From: Desulfobacula sp.
GTDB taxonomy: Bacteria; Desulfobacterota; Desulfobacteria; Desulfobacterales; Desulfobacteraceae
NCBI GenBank assembly: GCA_027858355.1
Contig: JAQICW010000153.1
Location: 1 to 10,706 of the forward strand
Direction of reading: 5' to 3'
Length of the DNA: 10,706 nt
Position 1 is the stretch's first letter; each line of letters begins with the position of its first letter. Made by a program: the position numbers and the translations under genes. The notes beneath the pieces are model-generated. The model saw only the letters and a list, made by a program, of their open reading frames with translations, did no database searches and was not told where the DNA came from. This document shows, in pieces, positions 1 to 6,824 of the stretch.

Positions 1-1767
1 GGTAAAAATTTTGTTGTAGACAGCAGGGTTAAGGGGAATGTGACAATTATATCCCCGACAAAAATATCTGCAAAAAATGCCTATAAAGTCTTTGAGTCAG
101 TGCTTGAAATCAATGGATTCTCAACGGTTGAGTCCGGTAAGATTATAAAAATCATTCCCACTCCTAGTGCAAAGACGGATAATATTGATACAAAAATAGC
201 GACTGAGCCTGGAAAGCCCGGCACCCTTGATGATACAATTGTAACAAGGATAGTTCCCCTTGAATATGCAAGCGCAGATGAACTGAAGAATTTATTTAAA
301 CCTCTAGTCCCCAGGGGAAGTGTTATCCTGTCATACCACGATACCAACATGTTGATCATCACTGCAACACTTTCAAGCATTGACAGGCTTTTAAAAATTA
401 TAAAACTAATTGATGTACAGAATATTGGAAAAAAAATATCAGTGATTCCTATCAAATTTGCAGATGCAAACAAAATGGTTCAAAGCCTTTCTTCAATCTT
501 CACTGTCCGGGTAAAAGGAAAGCAGGATACAGGTATGGTTGTGAAGTTTGTTGCGGATGAAAGAACAAATGTGATCATTTGCCTGGCAAGCAAGCTAGAA
601 ACCGAACAGATTAAGCAATTGATAGAGTTACTGGATCAGGAAGTTCCCAAGGGTGAGGAAAAGATCCGTGTGTATTATCTTGAGCATGCATCTGCTGAAG
701 ATCTTGTTAACGTGTTGATGGAGATACCTACCAAGGACACCCAAAAGGTAGAACCGGGTCAGAAAAAAACACCTATTTTATCTAGCAAAGTAAAAATTAT
801 GGCAGATAAAGCAACCAATAGTCTTATAATTATGGCGGATAAGGAAGATTACCCGGTACTGGAAGAAGTCATCAGTAAACTGGATATACCAAGGGCAATG
901 GTTTATATCGAATGCCTGATCATGGAGGTAAATGTAACACGCGGTCTGAACATAGGAACTGAATGGAAAACTTTCCAGGGTTCTGATAATGACACTAAAG
1001 TTGGTTTTGGCGGATTCGGTGGTACCGGCGACAGCGGATATACAAATCTTTCAGGAGCTTCCTCTGGAAATCTCCCCCAGGGATTCTCCCTGGGGGTTCT
1101 GGGTGACAGTTTTTGTATTGGTGGTGTGACATTTCCCGATATCCAGGCAGTTGTTCAGGCATACCAGAGCGATAAAGATGTTAATATCATTTCCACGCCC
1201 CAGCTTCTGACGATGGAAAATGAGGAAGCCTCAATTACAGTTGGTAAGAATGTTCCTTATCAGACAAGATCAGCTGCTGAATCTTCCACTGAACCCTATA
1301 GTTCATATGAATACAAAGATGTAGGGATTACTCTTAAAATCACTCCCCAGATCAGCAAAGACAGACTGGTAAGGTTGAATGTTTATCAGGAACTGACAGT
1401 GCTTGATTCTGCAAATCAATCAAGTCCTGACAGACCTACCACTTTTAAACGTAAGATTGAAACAACGATAATTGTGGAGGATTCCAATAGTGTCGTGATC
1501 GGTGGCCTTATTGACGAAAATTTGACAAAGACAGAATCTCAAGCCCCATGCCTTGGAGATATTCCAGGGCTGGGCTGGGCATTTAAATCAGTATCTGAAG
1601 GAAAAGAAAAGACCACTCTTTATGTTTTTATAACACCAAGGGTTGTTAAAAATCCTTTGGAGGCAGAAAAAATTTATAATGAAAAAAACAAGAATATAAA
1701 GTCCATAAAAAGAGGGGAAATTACTTTATATGACAAGTTGAATCAATTTAAGGATAATGACGATTAA
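1..1767 (+). CDS. gspD: Type II secretion system secretin GspD, 5'-truncated by window edge
   Basis: GspD forms the outer-membrane channel through which folded proteins leave the periplasm. The reading frame is open from base 1 (GKNFVVDSRVKGNVTI...), which is already the conserved N0 domain, so the true start and signal peptide lie upstream. The GTG at 40 is an internal Val, not a start. In window numbering (588 visible codons) I see the end of N0 (about 1-55), N1 (about 75-140), N2 (about 145-215), N3 (about 220-305), a Gly/Ser-rich stretch (about 335-370), and the secretin core to about 570. The core shows the family signature PCLGDIPGLGW at 516-526 and ends in ITPRVVKNP. A full GspD is usually 650-700 residues, so roughly 80-100 residues are missing. 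gspE follows 29 bp downstream on the same strand, which indicates an operon. The identification as GspD rather than PilQ or MshL rests on the three successive N1-N3 repeats and on the adjacent gspE. Confidence 0.96.
   Translation, partial: GKNFVVDSRVKGNVTIISPTKISAKNAYKVFESVLEINGFSTVESGKIIKIIPTPSAKTDNIDTKIATEPGKPGTLDDTIVTRIVPLEYASADELKNLFKPLVPRGSVILSYHDTNMLIITATLSSIDRLLKIIKLIDVQNIGKKISVIPIKFADANKMVQSLSSIFTVRVKGKQDTGMVVKFVADERTNVIICLASKLETEQIKQLIELLDQEVPKGEEKIRVYYLEHASAEDLVNVLMEIPTKDTQKVEPGQKKTPILSSKVKIMADKATNSLIIMADKEDYPVLEEVISKLDIPRAMVYIECLIMEVNVTRGLNIGTEWKTFQGSDNDTKVGFGGFGGTGDSGYTNLSGASSGNLPQGFSLGVLGDSFCIGGVTFPDIQAVVQAYQSDKDVNIISTPQLLTMENEEASITVGKNVPYQTRSAAESSTEPYSSYEYKDVGITLKITPQISKDRLVRLNVYQELTVLDSANQSSPDRPTTFKRKIETTIIVEDSNSVVIGGLIDENLTKTESQAPCLGDIPGLGWAFKSVSEGKEKTTLYVFITPRVVKNPLEAEKIYNEKNKNIKSIKRGEITLYDKLNQFKDNDD
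1074..1096. repeat. Perfect 9-bp GC-rich inverted repeat inside gspD
   Basis: CCCCCAGGG (1074-1082), loop ATTCT, CCCTGGGGG (1088-1096). All nine pairs match and eight or more are G-C, so the mRNA should form a very stable hairpin. It lies in the codons for LPQGFSLGVLG, just after the Gly/Ser-rich loop of the secretin. No T-run follows (TTCTGGGTG), so it is not an intrinsic terminator. It may simply come from codon choice, but it stands out in an otherwise AT-leaning gene. Confidence 0.8.
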
Positions 1768-1796
1768 CAAAAGAATGAAAAATCAACTAAGACACA

Positions 1797-3488
1797 ATGA
1801 TTGATGAATTTTTAAATATAATTGCCCAAAAGACATCTCTTTCAAAGGAAAACTGCGAGAGACTCAGAAGCGCCTATGCCAAAAACCCGTCCAGACTGGT
1901 TGAGGCTGTCATTGAAACAAAACTGGTATTGGAGAATGAAGTCCTTGAAACCCTAAGTCTTATTTACTCAATCCCCTTTAATGCAGTGCTTGCCATGGAA
2001 AATGTCAGAGATGACTGGACAGCAACAATTTCAAGACAATTTTTAAAAAAATTCAGTATTGCTCCTTTGTGCAAGGAAAAAGAAGACTCGATCATTGCCA
2101 TTAACGACCCCTCTGATCTTGGTTTAGTTGATGATATTACAGCGCTTCTTAATCTTGATGTTTATTCCCTGGTATTGGCACCCAGAAACCAGATTCTGTC
2201 AGCAGTCAATGCACTCTATGATCGAGCAGGAGAAAGTGCTCAACAGCTTGTTGATGGCATGGAAGATAATGGATTCACAATCATTGATGATTTCGAGCAG
2301 ACCGCAGACCTGTTGGACGACACAAGTGATGCCCCGGTCATCAGACTTGTGAATCATATGATTTCCCAGGCTGTCAAAGCAATGGCCAGTGATATTCACA
2401 TTGAACCGTTTCAGGATGCTTTAAAGGTCAGATACAGGATAGATGGCATTCTTTATGAAATGCTCAATCCGCCCAAGGGTATCCAGGCTTCCCTGATATC
2501 GAGGATTAAAGTCATGGCAAAAATGGATATTGCTGAGAAAAGAGTTCCCCAGGATGGAAGGGCACAGGTAAGAATCGGAAATCAGGAAATAGATATCCGT
2601 ATTTCAACTGTCCCCACATCCTATGGCGAACGTCTGGTCATGAGGCTTCTGAACAAGTCTGGATATTTTCTTGAGTTTTCAAGGTTTGGGCTTTCCCATG
2701 AAAATGTTAGGCTGTTAAATAAAATTATCCGGCAGAATAACGGCCTCGTCCTTGTAACAGGCCCTACAGGAAGTGGAAAAACAACAACCCTTTATTCCGC
2801 ACTTTCAGAAATTAACTCTCCTGATAAAAATATCATTACCATAGAGGATCCTGTAGAATATAACCTTAAAGGGATCGGTCAGATCCAGGTGAATGCAAAA
2901 ACCGGAGTTACTTTTGCAAAGGGATTACGCTCCATCGTCAGGCAGGACCCGGATATCGTGCTGATCGGAGAAATAAGAGATGTAGAAACAGCAGAAATTG
3001 CCATTCAATCCGCCCTTACCGGTCACCTTGTTTTTTCAACACTGCATACCAATGATTCTGCAGGTGCCATCACAAGGCTTGTGGATCTGGGTGTGGAACA
3101 TTATCTCATAGCATCATCTTTGAATGCGGTGATTGCCCAACGTCTGGTGCGATTGCTTTGTAACGAGTGTAAACAGGAATGCCAACTTGAGCCGTCCCAT
3201 ATCAAAACTCTGAATGGAGCCGGCCAGGAATATATCGGGGAATATGTATATAAACCCCAAGGTTGTTCAAAGTGTTTTAATACAGGGTATCTTGGCAGGG
3301 AAGCTATTTTTGAAGTAATGATTATGAATGACGTGTTAAAAAGCCTTATACTGGAAACATCTGATTCCAACCAGATTAAAAATGCTGCTTTAAAATTCGG
3401 CATGATAACACTTCGTCAGGATGGCATGTCAAAGGTAATGAAGGGGATTACATCCATTGAAGAGGTACTTCGTGTTACCCAGGAATAA
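1797..3488 (+). CDS. gspE: Type II secretion system ATPase GspE
   Basis: GspE is the cytoplasmic hexameric ATPase that powers pseudopilus assembly in type II secretion. The 563-residue product has a GspE N-terminal domain (about 45-150) and a C-terminal ATPase domain. Visible motifs are Walker A GPTGSGKTT (322-330), an Asp box around ITIEDPVEYN (from about 349), Walker B DIVLIGEIRD (386-395, catalytic-type Glu392), and a His box GHLVFSTLHTNDS. It also has the zinc-type tetracysteine signature C455-x2-C458 ... C490-x2-C493, which is typical of GspE/PilB-class ATPases. The ATG at 1797 gives a normal length; the ribosome binding site before it is weak. It follows gspD by 29 bp. Its last codons overlap the start of the yidD-like gene, and its TAA stop lies inside a 15-bp tandem duplication. 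PilB is the main alternative, but the adjacent gspD and gspF favour GspE. Confidence 0.96.
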   Translation: MIDEFLNIIAQKTSLSKENCERLRSAYAKNPSRLVEAVIETKLVLENEVLETLSLIYSIPFNAVLAMENVRDDWTATISRQFLKKFSIAPLCKEKEDSIIAINDPSDLGLVDDITALLNLDVYSLVLAPRNQILSAVNALYDRAGESAQQLVDGMEDNGFTIIDDFEQTADLLDDTSDAPVIRLVNHMISQAVKAMASDIHIEPFQDALKVRYRIDGILYEMLNPPKGIQASLISRIKVMAKMDIAEKRVPQDGRAQVRIGNQEIDIRISTVPTSYGERLVMRLLNKSGYFLEFSRFGLSHENVRLLNKIIRQNNGLVLVTGPTGSGKTTTLYSALSEINSPDKNIITIEDPVEYNLKGIGQIQVNAKTGVTFAKGLRSIVRQDPDIVLIGEIRDVETAEIAIQSALTGHLVFSTLHTNDSAGAITRLVDLGVEHYLIASSLNAVIAQRLVRLLCNECKQECQLEPSHIKTLNGAGQEYIGEYVYKPQGCSKCFNTGYLGREAIFEVMIMNDVLKSLILETSDSNQIKNAALKFGMITLRQDGMSKVMKGITSIEEVLRVTQE

Positions 3489-3855
3489 TAAAATCAGGAA
3501 TAATAAAATCGGGAAAAAGAAGTTCTTTTTTGCAATCTTTTTATTACAGTTCTTCTTTTTTGCAATCCCGTCTGCCAGAGCTGAGAATGTATTCATCAAA
3601 TTCTACCAGGATCACATATCTGCAGTAGACGGTCATAGGTGCCCCATGTATCCTTCCTGCTCGGTCTATGCATCTCAGGCCATTGAAAAGCATGGGCCGG
3701 TTCTTGGATGGATGATGTCCTGCGACCGGCTTGTCCGCTGCGGCAGGAATGAAGTTGATCTGTCAAAGACAATTATTATCAACGGCCTGAAATTCGTAGC
3801 TGATCCTTTGGATGCTAATGATTTCTGGTGGTTTAAAAAAGAAAAAAAAGAATGA
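3472..3855 (+). CDS. yidD: YidD-family protein with an apparent signal peptide
   Basis: YidD proteins are small, Cys-containing, membrane-associated factors that in E. coli help YidC-dependent membrane insertion. The core FIKFYQDHISAVDGHRCPMY, then PSC, AIEKHGP and RLVRC, follows the family pattern (FYQ..IS....C..YPSC..YA..AI.KHG...G....R..RC). Unlike ordinary YidD, the core is preceded by a Lys/Arg-rich n-region, a Phe/Leu-rich hydrophobic stretch and an AxA-type site SARA|EN, so the protein looks exported or anchored. The GTG at 3472 is chosen because GAGGT (3462-3466) sits 5 nt before it. A TTG at 3457, with AAGGGG 10 nt upstream, would add five residues. Both starts overlap the end of gspE, and the stop overlaps the next start (ATGA), so translation is probably coupled. 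The family call is solid; its role beside secretion genes is unknown. Confidence 0.85.
   Translation: MLPRNNKIRNNKIGKKKFFFAIFLLQFFFFAIPSARAENVFIKFYQDHISAVDGHRCPMYPSCSVYASQAIEKHGPVLGWMMSCDRLVRCGRNEVDLSKTIIINGLKFVADPLDANDFWWFKKEKKE
3481..3510. repeat. Perfect 15-bp tandem duplication at the gspE/yidD junction
   Basis: AGGAATAATAAAATC occurs twice, back to back (3481-3495 and 3496-3510). The first copy contains the TAA stop of gspE. In the yidD frame the unit is five codons and gives RNNKI-RNNKI in the basic region before the signal peptide, so the duplication keeps the frame. It looks like a slippage product. Confidence 0.9.
3523..3567. repeat. 15-bp direct repeat inside the YidD signal peptide
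   Basis: TTCTTTTTTGCAATC is present at 3523-3537 and again at 3553-3567, with a 15-nt spacer, so the period is 30 nt. It codes for the repeated FFAI segments of the hydrophobic core. It lies 12 bp after the tandem duplication at the gspE/yidD junction, which suggests the 5' end of this gene has been reshaped by repeat expansion. Confidence 0.8.
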
Positions 3856-4799
3856 AATTCCGACAGTCATATGTTCTGATATTTTTTATCGTATTAGACC
3901 TCCTGGTGATCCTTCCATACAATGGTTCTGCATCGGAAAAACAACTGGTTCTCACTTCAGATATGCAGTATGGCTATGCGGAAAAGCTCTTTAACGAAAA
4001 AGACTATGAGACTGCCATGGTTGAGTTTAAAAGATTCAATCATTTTTTCCCTGGCAACCCACAAAATGATCAGGCCCGAATTAAGATCGGGGTTTGTATA
4101 TTTAACTTAAAAAAATTTCATGATGCAGCCAGGATTTTTAATGAGATAATCATAAATGACAAAGAAAATGATATTACAAAAGAATCCAGTTTTTTCCAGA
4201 GCAAAGCATTCATGAACATGGGGAATACAGGATATGCTCAAATTGTCCTGCAAAATTATCTCAAACTGGTCAAAGACAGGGAAACAAAAGACAGAATCCA
4301 TTTTAACCTTGCACAAATACATATGGAAGATGCCAGGAATGGAAGATCAGCTTCCCTTGCCCTTGCCAGAGACAATTTGTCAGAAATATCCGGGTTGGGT
4401 GCACATAAGTACAATACAGATCAATATCTTAGTTTGATTCTTGAAGCAGAGCTTGTACCTAAAAAGAATCCTGAGCTTGCAGGACTATTTGGCATTATTC
4501 CGGGTGGTGGGTTCCTTTACTGCGGAAGATATCATGATGCCTTGATTACCTTTTTATTGAATGCCGGCCTGATGATTGCAACTTATAAGGCTTATGATAA
4601 GGACAATGAGGCTTTGGCAGCTGTAATAGGGTTTGTGGAAACAGGATTTTATACCGGCAATATTTATGGCTCCATCTCCTCTGCACACAAATATAATCGG
4701 GCACAAGTTTTTAATGTCCTGAACAAGGAATTTTCCATTACTTCAAAGCTTGATCCTGAAAAAAAAAGCTATGAATTATCATTCAATTATGGGTTTTAA
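3852..4799 (+). CDS. Exported TPR-repeat protein with glycine-rich membrane-like C-terminal region
   Basis: The 315-residue protein begins with an N-terminal signal or anchor (hydrophobic 8-22, possible cleavage after SA27). Helical TPR-like repeats follow at about 36-140, with patterns such as YAEKLFNEKDYETAMVEFKR and DQARIKIGVCIFNLKKFHDA. The C-terminal region (about 208-282) holds LFGIIPGGGFLYCGRYHDAL and two hydrophobic stretches (about 230-245 and 255-275). It resembles the PG.G..Y.G...(D/K)G motif seen in TM2- and DUF5683-like membrane domains. Its start overlaps the yidD stop by ATGA, so the two are co-translated and probably act together at the inner membrane or periplasm. The last residue is Phe, which outer-membrane proteins often have, but no beta-barrel is apparent. 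TPRs suggest a scaffold or assembly role; no enzymatic motif is visible and I assign no specific function. Confidence 0.8.
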   Translation: MKFRQSYVLIFFIVLDLLVILPYNGSASEKQLVLTSDMQYGYAEKLFNEKDYETAMVEFKRFNHFFPGNPQNDQARIKIGVCIFNLKKFHDAARIFNEIIINDKENDITKESSFFQSKAFMNMGNTGYAQIVLQNYLKLVKDRETKDRIHFNLAQIHMEDARNGRSASLALARDNLSEISGLGAHKYNTDQYLSLILEAELVPKKNPELAGLFGIIPGGGFLYCGRYHDALITFLLNAGLMIATYKAYDKDNEALAAVIGFVETGFYTGNIYGSISSAHKYNRAQVFNVLNKEFSITSKLDPEKKSYELSFNYGF

Positions 4800-4802
4800 G
4801 AA

Positions 4803-6038
4803 TTATTGAATGAGCTGGTTTATTTCAAATATCGGCAGACATATCGCAAGGATGATACAACCTACCAAAACGCCCATAACAAGAATGATCAACGGTTCAA
4901 TCAATGATGTGGCTGCAGAGACGGCAGTTTGCACATCTTTTTCAAAAAGATGTGCTGTTTTTTCCAGCATTTTTCCCATCTCACCACTGGTTTCTCCAAT
5001 TTTAATCATTTGCGATGCAAGGTATGGAAAATTTTTGCTTTGGGAAAAAACTTCACCAAGTTCTCCCCCTTGTTCAACCCTGTCACAGGCTTTTGATATG
5101 AGTTCATATATCACCATGTTTCCTGCAATGCTTTTGGTGATGTTCAGGGCTGTCAGCATGGGAACTCCATTATCCAACAAAGACCCTAACGTCCGTGTAA
5201 AACGTGCTGCAATGAGTTTTTTCAAAAGGGTTCCGATAATCGGCAGGGATATTAGCATGCTGTCAAGCAAATAGGCGCCCTTTTCATATTTTTGTATTGA
5301 AAAAATAGACAGTAAAAAAAGAAAAGGTGTTAAAACAATACACCACCACCAGGATTTGAAAAAAGAACTGACAGAAATAAGAATAATGGTCGGCAAAGGC
5401 AGTGTCTGATTCATGTCTGAAAAAATATTCACTATACCCGGCACAACATATGTCAAAAGTATAAGTAAAACCCCGAATCCGATAAAGGACATTAAGAATG
5501 GATAGGCAAGGGAAGCCTGGATTTTCTTTTTTGAATCCTCCCTGTTCTCAGTAAAATCCGCAAGTCGTTCCAGAACAATTTCCAGGGTTCCGGAAGACTC
5601 TCCTGCATGAACCATGTTGATAAAAATCGGTGAAAATATATTTGGATAGAGTGCAAGGGCTTTTGCAAAACTACTCCCTTCTTCGATGGCATCTTTTACC
5701 CTGGAAAGAACTTTCTGCATAGTTTTTGACCGGGTCTGGGGTATCAGGGTTGCAATAGCTTTAACTAGAGGAAACCCTGCAGACAAAAGCGTGGACATCT
5801 GTCTTGTAACCATGGAAAGTTCAGACGAACTGACTTTTGAAAATAGACCGAATCCTGGAAAAAATGGTTGTGATTTTCGATCTTTAGCAACAGAATCGGA
5901 TTCGATTTTATTGAGGGATGTAGGGAAAATATTTTTTTGCCTTAATTTGGATTTAGCAGCAGCAGTGCTTTCTGCATCAATAATGCCAGATATTTTTCTT
6001 CCCTTGCTACTTAAAGCCTTATACTCAAATCCCGCCAT
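4803..6038 (-). CDS. gspF: Type II secretion system inner-membrane platform protein GspF
   Basis: GspF is the polytopic inner-membrane protein around which the pseudopilus assembly platform is built, working with GspE. The 411-residue product has the classical duplicated T2SSF architecture. Repeat one is about 72-198 (GESSGTLEIVLERLA at 146-160) and repeat two about 275-400 (IGETSGEMGKMLEKTA at 347-362). Membrane segments are near 180-202, 228-247 and 381-403. The N-terminal MAGFEYKALSSKGRKISGII matches the usual GspF/PilC N-terminus. The ATG is preceded on the minus strand by an AAGGA-type site about 10 nt upstream. The gene is convergent to the TPR gene with only 3 bp between stop codons and no terminator hairpin there. 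It is therefore separated in transcription from gspD-gspE, which is unusual for gsp loci. PilC is the alternative name within the same family. Confidence 0.95.
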   Translation of the reverse strand: MAGFEYKALSSKGRKISGIIDAESTAAAKSKLRQKNIFPTSLNKIESDSVAKDRKSQPFFPGFGLFSKVSSSELSMVTRQMSTLLSAGFPLVKAIATLIPQTRSKTMQKVLSRVKDAIEEGSSFAKALALYPNIFSPIFINMVHAGESSGTLEIVLERLADFTENREDSKKKIQASLAYPFLMSFIGFGVLLILLTYVVPGIVNIFSDMNQTLPLPTIILISVSSFFKSWWWCIVLTPFLFLLSIFSIQKYEKGAYLLDSMLISLPIIGTLLKKLIAARFTRTLGSLLDNGVPMLTALNITKSIAGNMVIYELISKACDRVEQGGELGEVFSQSKNFPYLASQMIKIGETSGEMGKMLEKTAHLFEKDVQTAVSAATSLIEPLIILVMGVLVGCIILAICLPIFEINQLIQ

Positions 6039-6088
6039 AGGTTATCATCCTTTTTTCCACTTCAACACGTCAGATACCCAAAAAACCT

Positions 6089-6327
6089 ACCCTGGTAATT
6101 GCCTAAAAAAAGTGGCAAATTAATAGATAAAAAATTTGAGGAATTTTATGAATAAAGGGTATTCTAAGTTTTTGAAACGGGAAACAACTTTATTCAGGAG
6201 GTCACCTCAAGTGAAGTCCAGTAAAGCACAAATTTATACTAAATTCCATAAAATTCCTGAGATTCGATTCAAAGATCAAATGCTAACTTTTTTCAGTTCT
6301 TTTAATTTTTTTTGCAAAAATCAGGGT
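6089..6327 (+). mobile_element. Decayed, internally deleted insertion-sequence remnant (MITE-like)
   Basis: A left end beginning ACCCTGGTAATTGC (6089-6110) is matched in inverted orientation by a right end closing with GCAAAAATCAGGGT (6306-6327). Over 22 bp, 17 positions match. Between them, about 100 bp from the left end, lies a transposase N-terminal fragment preceded by an excellent ribosome binding site, as in a real insertion sequence. The fragment runs directly into the right end, as if the middle of the transposase had been deleted. No convincing target-site duplication is visible, so the insertion is old or the ends are not exactly placed. The ends were found by eye and are less certain than the protein fragment. 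Confidence 0.45.
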
Positions 6328-6336
6328 TTACCCTAA
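6211..6336 (+). pseudogene. Transposase N-terminal fragment (IS1380-like DDE family, inferred)
   Basis: A GTG at 6211 sits 8 nt after a perfect AGGAGGT (6196-6202). It opens a 41-codon frame with KAQIYTKFHKIPEIRFKDQM, then LTFFSSF. From memory this resembles the N-terminus of IS1380-type transposases common in deltaproteobacteria (..FTKF..IPEIRFEDQ.LTSFSGL..F). Homology then fades into CKNQGLP and a stop within the right terminal repeat. The frame is also open upstream to an ATG at 6148 (GAGGAA at 6138-6143), giving 62 residues, but that extension resembles nothing I know. An intact transposase would be about ten times longer, so this is a non-functional relic unless the short peptide has been co-opted. 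Confidence 0.5.
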
Positions 6337-6403
6337 TTGATATTACCACTTTTTTTTAATATAGTCCTAATATTGTTTTCTATTCTTGTTTTACAACCTC
6401 AAT

Positions 6404-6434
6404 TTGATTGCGTAGATTTCTAAGTTTTTATAAT
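6404..6434 (+). promoter_or_regulatory. Candidate sigma-70 promoter for the comEA-like gene
   Basis: A perfect TATAAT lies at 6429-6434. The best -35 candidate is TTGATT (6404-6409) with a long 19-bp spacer. Transcription would start near 6441, leaving a 5' leader of about 65 nt that contains the left arm of an inverted repeat. The -10 is good, the -35 is only fair. Confidence 0.4.
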
Positions 6435-6456
6435 TTTGCACAGCCCAAAAAAGATC

Positions 6457-6474
6457 TTGGGAATCAGGGGGGCC
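6457..6474. repeat. Left arm of inverted repeat bracketing the comEA-like gene
   Basis: TTGGGAATCAGGGGGGCC matches the reverse complement of 6807-6824 at 17 of 18 positions; the one mismatch would be a G-U pair in RNA. A further six bases outside (AAAGAT, 6450-6455) also match if a 2-nt insertion is allowed. The same arm can form a small local hairpin, CCCAA (6444-6448) with TTGGG (6457-6461). It sits in the presumed 5' leader, ending 19 nt before the Shine-Dalgarno sequence. Confidence 0.8.
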
Positions 6475-6506
6475 TTTTTTAACAGATTTAATCAAAGGAG
6501 TTAAAA

Positions 6507-6788
6507 ATGAAAAAAATCAACAATATTTCTATTGCATTATTGATAAGTTTGTTGTTCCTAAGTTTTTGTTTACCGGTGATGGCGGCCAGTGGAAAAATAA
6601 ATATTAACACAGCAACAAAAAAAGAACTTGTGACACTGAAACACGTTGGCGATATAATTGCTGACAGAATCATAGAATATCGTAAAGATAATCCATTTGA
6701 AGAACCGGAAGATATAATGAAAGTAAAAGGAATTGCCCAGAAGATTTTTGATGCTAACAAGCACCTGATAATAGTTAAAGATGACTAA
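6507..6788 (+). CDS. Small secreted ComEA-like helix-hairpin-helix protein
   Basis: ComEA-type helix-hairpin-helix (HhH) proteins bind double-stranded DNA without sequence specificity at the outer face of the inner membrane, typically during DNA uptake. The 93-residue product has an N-terminal signal peptide (hydrophobic about 8-24, likely cleavage in VMAA|SG near 27). It continues with the family opening INTATKKELVTLKHVGDIIA (33-52), RIIEYRK and a second hairpin IMKVKGIAQKIFDANKHL (70-87). Only a single HhH unit is present, as in stand-alone short ComEA proteins. The hairpins are somewhat degenerate (HVG in place of GIG, GIA in the second). The ATG is preceded by AAAGGAG (6494-6500) with a 6-nt spacer, which fixes the start. 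It is monocistronic, between a candidate promoter and a strong terminator. A DNA-uptake role is inferred; such proteins also occur in bacteria not known to be competent. Confidence 0.85.
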   Translation: MKKINNISIALLISLLFLSFCLPVMAASGKININTATKKELVTLKHVGDIIADRIIEYRKDNPFEEPEDIMKVKGIAQKIFDANKHLIIVKDD

Positions 6789-6806
6789 AGATATAGATTT
6801 AGTTGG

Positions 6807-6824
6807 GGTCCCCCTGATTCCCAA
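6807..6824. repeat. Right arm of inverted repeat bracketing the comEA-like gene
   Basis: GGTCCCCCTGATTCCCAA lies 18 bp after the comEA stop codon and pairs with 6457-6474. It overlaps a 9-bp palindrome GGGGTCCCC (6805-6813) and can form its own small hairpin, TTGGG (6803-6807) with CCCAA (6820-6824). No T-run follows, so it is a poor intrinsic terminator; the true one is at 6886-6919. Confidence 0.8.

Larger units (their letters stand above)
6039..6506. other. AT-rich 468-bp intergenic region between gspF and the comEA-like gene
   Basis: No intact gene is convincing here. The left half holds the gspF ribosome binding site and a decayed insertion-sequence remnant with a transposase fragment. 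The stretch 6340-6400 is T-rich with nothing recognisable. The right end holds a candidate promoter, one arm of an inverted repeat and the comEA ribosome binding site. The promoter driving gspF leftward was not identified with confidence. Confidence 0.7.

Noticed and set aside
40..42. GTG at 40 as the start of gspD
   Set aside because: The frame is open back to base 1 and the first codons already match the secretin N0 domain, so the gene begins upstream of the window.
4790..4812. Bidirectional terminator between the TPR gene and gspF
   Set aside because: Only 3 bp separate the stop codons and no hairpin with a T-run is visible on either strand.
6323..6334. AGGGTTTACCCT palindrome as an operator or terminator
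   Set aside because: The 2-nt centre is too tight for an RNA hairpin and it overlaps the right end of the element remnant, which explains it more simply.
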